A program made the translations under genes and the position numbers. A stretch of DNA of 41,094 nt, from the IMG/VR virus record IMGVR_UViG_3300043640_000096, positions 1 to 41,094 of that record. One strand, 5' to 3'. This document shows positions 11,950 to 18,816 of this stretch, piece after piece (within the stretch, counting starts at the first letter, position 1; every line of letters begins with the position of its first letter). This stretch comes from a virus. The notes under the pieces were generated by a model, which worked only from the letters and a program-made list of their open reading frames with translations, searched no databases and had not been told where the DNA came from.

Positions 11950-12255
11950 ATGACAGCAATCCGCAACGTCCCGATGTTCGACAAGCCCGCCGAGCAGCCG
12001 GTGCAGCTCAGTGCGCACCTGGCCGCGTTCGCCTACCTCCTGGCCCGCGGCGAGACGGCGAAGTGGACGCAGATCAAGCTCAAGACCTACCGGCCGTGCG
12101 AGGAGTGCGCCTGGGTGCAGCACGAGAGCCGCGGCGACTTCGGACCGAAGCGGCAGGCGAAGCATCGCCGCCGGCACCCGATGGGCCCGCAGCTGGAGCT
12201 GTGCACGGCCCACATGAAGCTCTGGAAAGAACGCGACGAGAGGGATGCGGCATGA
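11950..12255 (+). CDS. small zinc-finger-like protein (101 aa)
   Basis: ATG 11950 after CTGGAGG. Helical N-terminus, then RPCEECAWVQHE (Cys50, Cys53), a very basic stretch (KRQAKHRRRH, 68-76) and LCTAHMK (Cys85, His88). The C-x2-C...C-x2-H order fits a zinc ribbon with a basic arm, likely nucleic-acid binding. Ends with ATGA overlap. Confidence 0.6.
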   Translation: MTAIRNVPMFDKPAEQPVQLSAHLAAFAYLLARGETAKWTQIKLKTYRPCEECAWVQHESRGDFGPKRQAKHRRRHPMGPQLELCTAHMKLWKERDERDAA

Positions 12256-12740
12256 CTGAGCCGGAGATCGACTGGCAGGGGCGACACGCCAGGCTGCTCG
12301 AGACTGCCGAGCGTCAGGCGACCACTGCGCGCGAGCAAGCGGAGCGCATCCGCGAGCTCATCGGCGACCGCGACAAGGCTCAGTCGCAGACCGAGGCGGC
12401 CTACGACCTGGCCGCGCAGTACGCACGCAAAGCCGGGCACGACATCGACCGGGACGACGTCCTGCGGTACATCGAGCAGTACTGGGCGATGCGCAGCGGC
12501 TTCGAGAAGCGGACGACCGAGCTGGAGACGTTCCACTGGGACGTGCACCTGATAGCTACCGAGTTGACGCAGGGCATGCAGGCCGGTCGCGCCGGCGACG
12601 TGTCGGGCGCTGAGCTGGCGGCCAAGATCGTTGCCCGGATCAAGGCGATCAGCCCGTACGGCGGCAGGCAAAAGGCGGCCGAGCTGTTCCCGCGGCCGAC
12701 GCCGCCCGCCGCCCAGACGTTGCTCGAGGAGGCATCGTGA
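12252..12740 (+). CDS. coiled-coil hypothetical protein (162 aa)
   Basis: ATG overlaps the previous stop. Residues about 10-60 form a long charged helix (ARLLETAERQATTAREQAE) with coiled-coil character. More helices follow, ending in a Pro-rich tail (FPRPTPPAAQ). No cysteines. Possibly oligomeric; function unknown. Confidence 0.6.
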   Translation: MTEPEIDWQGRHARLLETAERQATTAREQAERIRELIGDRDKAQSQTEAAYDLAAQYARKAGHDIDRDDVLRYIEQYWAMRSGFEKRTTELETFHWDVHLIATELTQGMQAGRAGDVSGAELAAKIVARIKAISPYGGRQKAAELFPRPTPPAAQTLLEEAS

Positions 12741-13183
12741 TCCCCGTCCCTGGCCCCACCGCCAACCCCAACCCCATCGAACGAGACGACCTGGTCAGCT
12801 TCGAGTACTGGGCCGAGTGGCCCGGCGGGTGCGTGACGGAGACCGCCGAGTTCACGCGGGCCGAGTGGGACGCGATGACCCCGGCAGAGCGGATGCAGGC
12901 CATGGACGACGCAGGCGCCACGCTGCTCGGAAACCAGGGCTGCAGCTACGGACACAACTACGAGCCAGACGAGGTCGCTGCCCCAGCGGCACAGCCGGAC
13001 ACGCGCGTGGCCGAGCTGCGTTCCATCGCCCGCGATCTGGACGAGACCCGCCAGGAGTGGCGCGAGACCGACGGCCGGACGTTGCGCTCGTCAGCTCTGG
13101 GCCATGCGGTCGCGGTGCTGCGGGACCGTGCCGACGAGATCGAGTCCGCCGCTCTTGCGGCACTGAGGGGGAAGCAGCAATGA
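12737..13183 (+). CDS. hypothetical protein (148 aa)
   Basis: GTG overlaps the previous stop (GTGA). The first domain (about 1-75) has a Trp-rich strand region and CSYGHNYEPDE. A short PAAQP linker follows, then a helical domain with ELRSIARDLDETRQEWRET. The linker resembles those repeated in the gene at 13568, suggesting modular shuffling in this operon. Confidence 0.6.
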   Translation: MIPVPGPTANPNPIERDDLVSFEYWAEWPGGCVTETAEFTRAEWDAMTPAERMQAMDDAGATLLGNQGCSYGHNYEPDEVAAPAAQPDTRVAELRSIARDLDETRQEWRETDGRTLRSSALGHAVAVLRDRADEIESAALAALRGKQQ

Positions 13184-13329
13184 CGTGGGACTGCACGACG
13201 TGCCAGCGTTACGCGGCGCTCGTCCCGACCGAGCAGCCGGGTGTGTACCGACCCGTTGAGTACGCCAAGGACGGCTTCACGCTGACCGACGTTCCGCACA
13301 TCTGCATGCCAAGGGAGGCTGGCCGGTGA
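13180..13329 (+). CDS. small Cys-containing protein (49 aa)
   Basis: ATGA overlap. MTWDCTTCQRYAAL gives Cys5 and Cys8; HICMP near the end adds His41 and Cys43. This would make a single zinc site in a 49-residue protein. Unknown function. Confidence 0.55.
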   Translation: MTWDCTTCQRYAALVPTEQPGVYRPVEYAKDGFTLTDVPHICMPREAGR

Positions 13330-13571
13330 CAACCGACGAGAACGGATGCCCGCACGGCGCAGGCCCGGACGACGACTGCACTGCCTGCGCGTCGGAGGCG
13401 ATGTGCGCGGCCACGCCAGGCCGCAAGTTCGAGAAGGAGTCCGAGGAGGCATGGAACGCCGCCGTGGACTGGCTGATTAACAGCAGGCACACCGGCGACC
13501 CCACCATCCAGGACGCCTTCTGGGGGATCGTGGACGGCCGCTACTCCGTGGAAGGGGCTGACAAGCGGTGA
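13326..13571 (+). CDS. small Cys/His protein (81 aa)
   Basis: GTGA overlap. N-terminal GCPHGAGPDDDCTACASE (7-24) carries Cys8, His10, Cys18 and Cys21, a compact zinc-finger arrangement. The rest is helical (EEAWNAAVDWLI). Unknown function; next gene starts by GTGA overlap. Confidence 0.6.
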   Translation: MTTDENGCPHGAGPDDDCTACASEAMCAATPGRKFEKESEEAWNAAVDWLINSRHTGDPTIQDAFWGIVDGRYSVEGADKR

Positions 13572-14635
13572 CTACCGACGACAAGGCACGCGCTGAGATC
13601 GACCGCGCGGTGGCCATGGGCGCGACTGGCGGTCACGTCTACGACCGTTGGGTGTCGCCGCTGCTGGCCGAGCGGGACAAGGCGCGGGACGCTCACCTGC
13701 GCCTTGCGCGGGCGCTGGACATCTCCCAACCGGCGACGTGGGACGAGATGATCGGTGCCGCCCGATCGGCCTGCCGCGAGCGCGACCGGCTACACGAGGA
13801 GCAGCAGGACCTGCAACGCGATCGGTTGCGGGTGCACGCCGACAACCGGTTGCTGCTGTGGCTGCACGCCGAGGCGCAGTGGCAGCGGGACCAGCTCAAG
13901 GCCGCTGTCTCGCTGATCGAGTCGTGGTATGCGTCGGCGGCTAAAGCTGCGCACCAGATCGTCCGGCTTCCGGGCGTGGCCGCCCAACCCGCCGAGCCGC
14001 CGGACCAGACGATCCCCTCGTCTCCGGCTCTCCGTGCGCGGGTGCAGACCGACGAGTGGTGCCATGCCGGCCACGCGCCTGCCGCCCAACCCGCCGAGCG
14101 GACCGTGAAGAGCAGTGAGCCGCAGGTGTCAGATGACTCCTGCGGCTCACCAGCCAAGAATGCCGGGTCCCTAGGCTGCGGAGCCAGCGTAACACCAGCT
14201 CCCGGGCCTGCCGCCCAACCAGAACCACAGGACGAGCCGGTCCGGGAGCGCGATGTCGTGGACTTCCTGCTCGCCCGCTACGAAGCGCCCCGGACAGCGC
14301 ACTGCACCGGGATCTCATCCGATGCGCTCGCCTACTACGCCGCAGGTGGACGCGCGGAACCGAAGTTCCCGGGCGAGTACCCCTACGACCGGGGCGACCT
14401 GGCCGCCTGCGAGAAGACCTACGACATGGCCCCTGCTGCTCTCCAGGAGCGCATGAAGCCCGTGCTGGACAAGTTCCGGGACTCGGTGCTTGGCCGTCCC
14501 GCCTCGTCCGGGACCGCCACGGAGCCGCGCTGTCCCGCCTGCGCTCACCCGATGCCCGACCCCGGCGAGTGCGAGAACTGCGCAGCCAACGGCGGTACGG
14601 CACACGACCCCAAGGAGCACACCGATGGCGAGTGA
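13568..14635 (+). CDS. large modular accessory protein (355 aa) with linker repeats and zinc finger
   Basis: GTGA start. An N-terminal helical domain with coiled coil (about 60-100, RERDRLHEEQQDLQRDR) reaches about 130. Three related AAQPAE/AAQPEP linkers follow (about 138, 173 and 214). Between the second and third is a stretch of rare codons that includes a 12-bp perfect hairpin (14115-14150). The third part has EPKFPGEYPYDRGDLAACEKTY (helical, seen as a stand-alone motif in other actinophage proteins). A C-terminal zinc finger, CPACAHPMPDPGECENC, ends the protein. It reads like two or three genes joined. Function unknown. Confidence 0.65.
   Translation: MTTDDKARAEIDRAVAMGATGGHVYDRWVSPLLAERDKARDAHLRLARALDISQPATWDEMIGAARSACRERDRLHEEQQDLQRDRLRVHADNRLLLWLHAEAQWQRDQLKAAVSLIESWYASAAKAAHQIVRLPGVAAQPAEPPDQTIPSSPALRARVQTDEWCHAGHAPAAQPAERTVKSSEPQVSDDSCGSPAKNAGSLGCGASVTPAPGPAAQPEPQDEPVRERDVVDFLLARYEAPRTAHCTGISSDALAYYAAGGRAEPKFPGEYPYDRGDLAACEKTYDMAPAALQERMKPVLDKFRDSVLGRPASSGTATEPRCPACAHPMPDPGECENCAANGGTAHDPKEHTDGE
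14115..14150. repeat. 12-bp perfect hairpin inside the coding region
   Basis: GTGAGCCGCAGG (14115-14126) / CCTGCGGCTCAC (14139-14150), 12-nt loop. It looks like an intrinsic terminator that was absorbed into the reading frame. It lies in a stretch with atypical codons, next to a repeated PAAQP-coding linker. Confidence 0.6.
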
Positions 14636-14915
14636 CGAGCTCACCGCAGCAGCCGAGCGGGCGGACGAACTGTGGCCCGGACCGATCGCCTGGGCTGTCA
14701 ACGCCCGCCTGAACTACAGCCTGAACGACCACAGGCGCCACGAGTTGGCCGCCGCCGTCCTCGCCCTGCCAGCGCCTGTCCCGGCAGACCGGGAGACGCT
14801 GACGAAGGTGATCGGCGACCTGTCCAACCACAACCCTTTCCCCGAGGCCGAGGACATCGCCGACGGGCTGCTGGACGCCTACCACGTGACCGCCAAGCAG
14901 GGAGACGACAGGTGA
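14625..14915 (+). CDS. hypothetical protein (96 aa)
   Basis: ATG 14625 with AAGGAG 7 nt upstream; overlaps the previous gene by 11 nt. Mostly helical (ELTAAAERADELWPGPIAW, then RHELAAAVLALPAPVPADRE) with a central Trp/Pro turn. No motif recognised. Ends with GTGA overlap. Confidence 0.6.
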   Translation: MASDELTAAAERADELWPGPIAWAVNARLNYSLNDHRRHELAAAVLALPAPVPADRETLTKVIGDLSNHNPFPEAEDIADGLLDAYHVTAKQGDDR

Positions 14916-15097
14916 CGATCAAGCTGCGGACGTTCAAGGTCACGAACCGGGTGTGCGCTCGATGTGGCCGTGTCGGCTCGCGCGGCTTCCGCCACACGCT
15001 GAAGGGCGACTACGTGTGCGCCTCGGTGACAGCGTGCGAGAACCGCCAGTACCAGGCGCACCGCCGCGAGGAAGCCGAGAGGACGTGGTGGAAGTGA
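14912..15097 (+). CDS. small zinc-ribbon protein (61 aa)
   Basis: GTGA start. CARCGRVGSRGFRHT (15-29) with Cys15 and Cys18, then YVCASVTACEN with Cys36 and Cys42, and a basic C-terminal helix. A four-Cys zinc ribbon, probably nucleic-acid binding. Unknown role. Confidence 0.65.
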   Translation: MTIKLRTFKVTNRVCARCGRVGSRGFRHTLKGDYVCASVTACENRQYQAHRREEAERTWWK

Positions 15098-15483
15098 GCG
15101 GCGTGCCCAGTGACCTCGACCGGGCGATCCGGGAACGGCTGGCAGACCGGCGGCAGCAGATGGGCGACCTCTCGATCTCCGTCATCCGGGCCGTGCTGGA
15201 CGAGCACCCTCGCTCGCTCGCCATCGCGGGCGAGCTACCGGAGCGGTTCGGCGAGGGCCGCTGTGCCTACTGCCGCCTCGGCGAGCCGATCCGCCGCTAC
15301 CAAGGCCACCTCAACGGCAGCCGACGCAAGGTGCCGATGCACGACCACGTCGACCCGCACCCGTACTGCTCCACCTGCCACACCACGACCGACTACGAGG
15401 GCTACGCAGGCTGGCCGTGCGCCACTGTCAAGGCCATCGCCGTCCGTCTGGGTGTGGCCGGCGAGCGAGGAGACGAGACGTGA
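15094..15483 (+). CDS. hypothetical Cys-rich protein (129 aa)
   Basis: GTGA start at 15094. N-terminal helices (1-50), then GRCAYCRLGEP (Cys57, Cys60) and HPYCSTCHTTTDY (Cys92, Cys95), plus Cys109, with several histidines. This split zinc site resembles HNH-like or zinc-ribbon folds, but the HNH catalytic triad is not evident. Unknown. Confidence 0.6.
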   Translation: MSGVPSDLDRAIRERLADRRQQMGDLSISVIRAVLDEHPRSLAIAGELPERFGEGRCAYCRLGEPIRRYQGHLNGSRRKVPMHDHVDPHPYCSTCHTTTDYEGYAGWPCATVKAIAVRLGVAGERGDET

Positions 15484-15644
15484 GCCGCTGCGAGGGCCAG
15501 CACATGTGGCAGATGCGCACGGGCAAGCCGATGCGCTGCGCTGTCTGCGGCCGTCTCGCCCTGCCACGCTGGCGGTACTGGCTCTCCCGCGCGCAGACAC
15601 GGGTCGCGATCGTCCGGGGCACGGTATCCAGGTGGCTGCCGTGA
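15480..15644 (+). CDS. small zinc-ribbon protein (54 aa)
   Basis: GTGA start. Cys4, His8, then MRCAVCGRLALPRW with two more cysteines, followed by a basic helix (RAQTRVAIVRGTVSRW). Compact metal-binding protein of unknown function. Confidence 0.6.
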   Translation: MSRCEGQHMWQMRTGKPMRCAVCGRLALPRWRYWLSRAQTRVAIVRGTVSRWLP

Positions 15645-15763
15645 CCGCGGGCGACATCACCGGCACCGTGATCCTGTCCCTCCTGACTGTCGGGTGGGCC
15701 ATCGCCGCCACCCTCTACTACCTCGCCGGACGCCGCGCACAACGCCAACTGGAGGACGCATGA
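15641..15763 (+). CDS. small single-pass membrane protein (40 aa)
   Basis: GTGA start. Nearly the whole protein is one hydrophobic helix (about 8-29, TVILSLLTVGWAIAATLYYL) with a basic cytoplasmic tail (RRAQRQ). Unknown function; the next gene also encodes a one-helix membrane peptide. Confidence 0.55.
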   Translation: MTAGDITGTVILSLLTVGWAIAATLYYLAGRRAQRQLEDA

Positions 15764-15909
15764 CCGACCTCGATACCACCACCAGCAAGCCGCCAGCCCC
15801 GCTCTGGGCGAAGATCACCGTCGGCATCTTCGGCACCCTGCTGCTCGTCATCCTGGCCGGCCTGCTCACCCTCGCCGCCATCGGCATCTGGCGGTCGGTG
15901 CTCGCATGA
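15760..15909 (+). CDS. small single-pass membrane protein (49 aa)
   Basis: ATGA start. A Thr/Pro-rich N-terminus of about 17 residues precedes a long hydrophobic helix (about 19-44, ITVGIFGTLLLVILAGLLTL). With the preceding gene it forms a pair of one-helix peptides that could act together in the membrane. Unknown. Confidence 0.55.
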   Translation: MTDLDTTTSKPPAPLWAKITVGIFGTLLLVILAGLLTLAAIGIWRSVLA

Positions 15910-16202
15910 CCCGCCGGATCTGGAAGGAGAACGGCGTCTGGCACGCCGACCTAGGGCCGTGGGGCGTTCAGCGCTGCGCCACGTGGGAGGTGGCAGTGAT
16001 GCTGCTCGGGTATCGCGGTGGCACGGTGCGGATGCGACGGGGGCGAGACGGTGGGATTGTGATCGACGCTGTCCCGCATCCCGAGGCGGCCGTCGCATGC
16101 GAGACGTTGGATCAGTACAGGGATGCCGTCCGGGACTCTGCACGAGCTAGCGCTCAGGCCATGGCCGACTTGTTTCAGAAGAGGGCGGCAGCATGCTCGT
16201 GA
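15906..16202 (+). CDS. hypothetical protein (98 aa)
   Basis: ATGA start. Beta-rich N-terminal half (RRIWKENGVWHADLGPW), helix with CETLDQYRDAVRD in the C-terminal half. No known domain. Overlaps the next gene by 10 nt. Confidence 0.55.
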   Translation: MTRRIWKENGVWHADLGPWGVQRCATWEVAVMLLGYRGGTVRMRRGRDGGIVIDAVPHPEAAVACETLDQYRDAVRDSARASAQAMADLFQKRAAACS

Positions 16203-16840
16203 GATCCTGCGTCATCCCTGGCTGCCCCGGCCGCACCGAACTGGAGCCGGACGCGCACGCCTGCCCCGACTGCCAGACCCGCCTCGTCCGCAAGCTCGCC
16301 GAGATCGAGGACTACCTGACGATCGTGTCCCCGGTGACCGGCCGCGGTGCACCCGGTCCTCGGGCGAAGGGCTTCGGCTCCCGACCACCGCTGCGGCTGG
16401 ACGTGGTGGCGATGCTGGACCCGCGCACGGAGATCAACGGCGACGGCCCGGAGGACCGGCTGGACGAGGTGCCGAATGTCGGGGCGGACCTGCTCGGCTG
16501 GCTGCGCGTGCTCATCGACGAGTACCCCGGTCGCATCGGGATTCCCGGACAGGCACCCGGCGTCGGCTGGGCGGTCGTGCTGATCCGCACGCACATCGGC
16601 TGGATCGCGACCCGCCCGTGGGTGGACGAGTTCGCCGCCGACATCGGCCGCGTGCACAGCGCGCTGCGGCAGGCGTGCGGGGACCAGCCGCCCAGGTCGC
16701 TGGGCTCGTGTCTGGACGCGGCGTGCGGCGGTCAGGTGTACCGGCGCAGCGACGACCCGCACGACATCCGGCTCCGCTGCGACCGATGCCGGACGACCTA
16801 TTCTGGACTCGAACTCGTCAAGATCAGGAGCGCGTCATGA
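16193..16840 (+). CDS. conserved-type actinophage protein with two zinc ribbons (215 aa)
   Basis: The N-terminal ribbon uses Cys6, Cys11, Cys24 and Cys27 (CVIPGC...CPDC). The C-terminal ribbon uses Cys173, Cys178, Cys196 and Cys199 (CLDAAC...CDRC). The middle (40-165) is mixed, with LRLDVVAMLDPR and VGWAVVLIRTHIGWI. This layout of zinc ribbons flanking a helical core recurs in actinophages as an uncharacterised protein. Possibly a DNA-binding regulator. ATG 16193. Confidence 0.65.
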   Translation: MLVRSCVIPGCPGRTELEPDAHACPDCQTRLVRKLAEIEDYLTIVSPVTGRGAPGPRAKGFGSRPPLRLDVVAMLDPRTEINGDGPEDRLDEVPNVGADLLGWLRVLIDEYPGRIGIPGQAPGVGWAVVLIRTHIGWIATRPWVDEFAADIGRVHSALRQACGDQPPRSLGSCLDAACGGQVYRRSDDPHDIRLRCDRCRTTYSGLELVKIRSAS

Positions 16841-17022
16841 GCAGGATCGACAACAGCACCATCCGATTCGACAGCCCCGCGACGGTGAGCGAGTTGATCG
16901 AGGCGCTGACGGAGCTGCGCGACAAGTACGGCGCTGGCGAGATGCTGGTGCGGGTCGACACTTACGTCGGCGTCAGCACGAAGGGCAATCGCGTCAAGGG
17001 CGTCACGGTGGCCCAGTCATGA
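16837..17022 (+). CDS. hypothetical protein (61 aa)
   Basis: ATGA overlap, ribosome-binding site AGGAGCG. One helix (TVSELIEALTELRDKYG) followed by strands (MLVRVDTYVGVS). Small alpha/beta protein, not recognised. Confidence 0.55.
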   Translation: MSRIDNSTIRFDSPATVSELIEALTELRDKYGAGEMLVRVDTYVGVSTKGNRVKGVTVAQS

Positions 17023-17222
17023 CCGAGGGCATCGGACCGTCGGTTCCGTTCACCGACGACGACTACACGATCAGGCCGGACTACATCTCGCCGGATCGGA
17101 TTCACGTGAAGCGCCGCGACGGTCGGACGGTTGCGTTCGCGGTCGGCGAGCACGTCACGTTCGCTGAAGTCAAGCGCGCGATGGCGGAGGCTGACGCGAA
17201 CTTCTTGGGCGGTCCAGCGTGA
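17019..17222 (+). CDS. hypothetical protein (67 aa)
   Basis: ATGA overlap. N-terminal acidic strand region (TDDDYTIRPDYISPDRIHVKR), C-terminal helix (FAEVKRAMAEADANF). No motif recognised. Confidence 0.55.
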   Translation: MTEGIGPSVPFTDDDYTIRPDYISPDRIHVKRRDGRTVAFAVGEHVTFAEVKRAMAEADANFLGGPA

Positions 17223-17392
17223 CCCGCATCCCGGCCGCCGCTGCCCTGCTGCTGCTCGCCGGCAGCGGCATCGTGGTCTCCCCGGCGACGCTGCGGTCCT
17301 GGAAGCTGCGGAAGCACCTGAGCGCGGGGCGCGGCTACGACCCCGGCGAGCTGCTGGCATTGGCGCAACGACGAGGGATGGTGGCGGCATGA
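17219..17392 (+). CDS. small HTH DNA-binding protein (57 aa)
   Basis: GTGA start at 17219. After a hydrophobic N-terminal helix, the segment IVVSPATLRSWKLRKHLS (18-35) and RGYDPGELLALAQRR (38-52) has the layout of MerR/excisionase-like winged HTH proteins (helix, turn, recognition helix, wing, Arg-rich end). It may control the junction between the early and late operons, since it is the second-last gene before the terminator. Confidence 0.55.
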   Translation: MTRIPAAAALLLLAGSGIVVSPATLRSWKLRKHLSAGRGYDPGELLALAQRRGMVAA

Positions 17393-17673
17393 GCATTCAG
17401 ACCCGCAAGGCAGACGGCATGATCCGGCAGTACTGCCAGTGGTGCGAGGACGGATACGGCCACGAGTTCAACCCGCACGGGCCCTGGCTCACGCCCACCT
17501 CGGAGCACCTGGCCACGTCCGAACGGCTCGAACGGGCGCACAACAACATCCACCACGCGCCCGCGATCCTGAAGGCGAAGGTAGACCTCGGCGGCCGCGC
17601 CGTGGCGCTGGACCCGTCCTCGCCGCAGGCCGCCGTCGAGTCGTGGCGACGGTCTCAAGGCGACACACCTTGA
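17389..17673 (+). CDS. hypothetical protein (94 aa), last gene of second early operon
   Basis: ATGA start. MIRQYCQWCEDGYGHEF gives a C-x2-C pair with a nearby His; the rest is helical with His-rich AHNNIHHAPAIL. Unknown. The stop codon sits on the first of two CTTGACGC repeats. Confidence 0.6.
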   Translation: MSIQTRKADGMIRQYCQWCEDGYGHEFNPHGPWLTPTSEHLATSERLERAHNNIHHAPAILKAKVDLGGRAVALDPSSPQAAVESWRRSQGDTP

Positions 17674-17686
17674 CGCAACTTGACGC
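17669..17686. repeat. CTTGACGC direct repeat, 10-bp period
   Basis: CTTGACGC at 17669-17676 and again at 17679-17686. One helical turn apart, so it could be a protein-binding site, or a -35-like pair at the early/late junction. No -10 box follows at good spacing. Confidence 0.35.
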
Positions 17687-17728
17687 GCAGGTCAGCGACG
17701 TGCAACGCTGACCACGCGCGTGAGCCAT

Positions 17729-17757
17729 GCCCCAGTCGATCTCAACCCGGCTGGGGC
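17729..17757 (+). terminator. terminator between early and late operons
   Basis: GCCCCAG (17729-17735) / CTGGGGC (17751-17757), 15-nt loop, followed by TTCGT. It is placed 56 bp after the last accessory gene and 24 bp before the first late gene. No clear late promoter was found. Confidence 0.6.
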
Positions 17758-17781
17758 TTCGTCGTGCCGGGGGGGGTGACC

Positions 17782-17988
17782 ATGAACGCCTGGCTGTCGG
17801 GGCTGGCCCAGAACCTCGTCGCCTCCGCCATCGCCGGAGCCATCGTGTGGGCCTGGGCGCACCGCCACATCCGCCGCCTGCACGACCGCATCGACGGCCT
17901 GCACGACCATCTCGACGAGATGGTGGGCGACCCGCAGGGTGAGCACGCCGCCACTCAGACCTTCCCCGTCGTTGGAGGTGACCTGTGA
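17782..17988 (+). CDS. small membrane/coiled-coil protein (68 aa), first late gene
   Basis: ATG 17782 after a G-rich GGGGGGGTGACC leader. Hydrophobic segment at about 8-27 (AQNLVASAIAGAIVWAWA), then a His-rich helix (HIRRLHDRIDGLHDHLDEM) with heptad spacing. Membrane-anchored coiled coil of unknown role. Ends by GTGA overlap. Confidence 0.6.
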   Translation: MNAWLSGLAQNLVASAIAGAIVWAWAHRHIRRLHDRIDGLHDHLDEMVGDPQGEHAATQTFPVVGGDL

Positions 17989-18218
17989 TCACGCACCCGC
18001 TCCTGTGCCACTGCGGCGATCCGGCCACTCACCAGGCGCACCGCGACGCCACCGACGACGAGACCGCCGCCAACCTCGCGGCCATGGACTCCTGGCGCAC
18101 CGCGCAGGGCCTCGACCCGCTGCCCGCCGACGCCGCCATCCGCACCGCGACGCACTCCGTGCCGGTATTCACCTGCTGCCCGCACACCGACGACTGCCCG
18201 TGCGAGTCCGAGTCGTGA
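17985..18218 (+). CDS. Cys/His-rich protein (77 aa)
   Basis: GTGA start. LLCHCGDPATHQAHRDA (6-22) and, at the C-terminus, TCCPHTDDCPC provide two metal-binding clusters. Directly upstream of the putative small terminase. Unknown; no HNH motif could be read. Confidence 0.55.
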   Translation: MITHPLLCHCGDPATHQAHRDATDDETAANLAAMDSWRTAQGLDPLPADAAIRTATHSVPVFTCCPHTDDCPCESES

Positions 18219-18805
18219 GCTGCGAGAAGTGCGGCCAGGACCACGGCGGCAAGTGCACCGGGCACAGCAAGCGCACCAAGGCGAAGTGCAACGCGGCTCC
18301 CATGCACGGCCAGGACATCTGCCGCATGCACGGCGGCCGAACGCGGCAGGCACTCTCTGCCGCCAAGGACCGCCTCGACGAGCAGCGCTACGCCATCGAA
18401 CTCGGCCGCCTCACCGGCCTTGAGGGCGCACCGTCGCCGGTCGACAACCCGCTCACCGAGCTGGCCCTGATCGCAGGCGAGGCCAGGCGGTTCATGCAGT
18501 GGTGCCGCGGTCGCCTCACGCAGCTGCAAGAGGACCAGCTCCGCTACGAGGACGCCAAGGGCAGCGAGCAACTCCGCTCCGAGGTCGCCCTCTACGAGCG
18601 GGCCATGGACCGGTGCGCCACCGTGCTGGCCACCATCGCCCGCCTCGGCATCGACGAGCGGCTCGTCGTGATCGAGGAACGCAAGGCCGCCATGGTCGTG
18701 GCCGCGATCCAGGCCGCGCTCGACGCCGCCGACGTGCCGCGCGACAAGCAGGCCGCGGCGAAGAAGGCCGCGGCCAAGCACCTGCGGCTGGTCGACGCGA
18801 GCTGA
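18215..18805 (+). CDS. putative terminase small subunit (196 aa)
   Basis: GTGA start. N-terminal zinc-like region with Cys3, Cys6, Cys14, Cys25 and Cys36, and the HGG motif (ICRMHGGRTRQAL, 35-47). This Cys...HGG start is typical of the small terminase or packaging-associated protein encoded before terL in many actinophages. The rest is helical: coiled coil at about 98-135 and a Lys/Ala-rich tail. It would recognise phage DNA for packaging. Its position just before terL is the main support. Confidence 0.65.
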   Translation: MSCEKCGQDHGGKCTGHSKRTKAKCNAAPMHGQDICRMHGGRTRQALSAAKDRLDEQRYAIELGRLTGLEGAPSPVDNPLTELALIAGEARRFMQWCRGRLTQLQEDQLRYEDAKGSEQLRSEVALYERAMDRCATVLATIARLGIDERLVVIEERKAAMVVAAIQAALDAADVPRDKQAAAKKAAAKHLRLVDAS

Positions 18806-18816
18806 GGGGGCGGCAT

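Noticed and set aside
15094-15483. HNH endonuclease call for the Cys-rich protein
   Set aside because: Two CxxC pairs are present, but the catalytic His-Asn-His pattern could not be read.
17674-17781. cos or pac site before the terminase genes
   Set aside because: No overhang-type or repeated motif could be recognised by eye; the window ends are overlap ends, not proven packaging ends.
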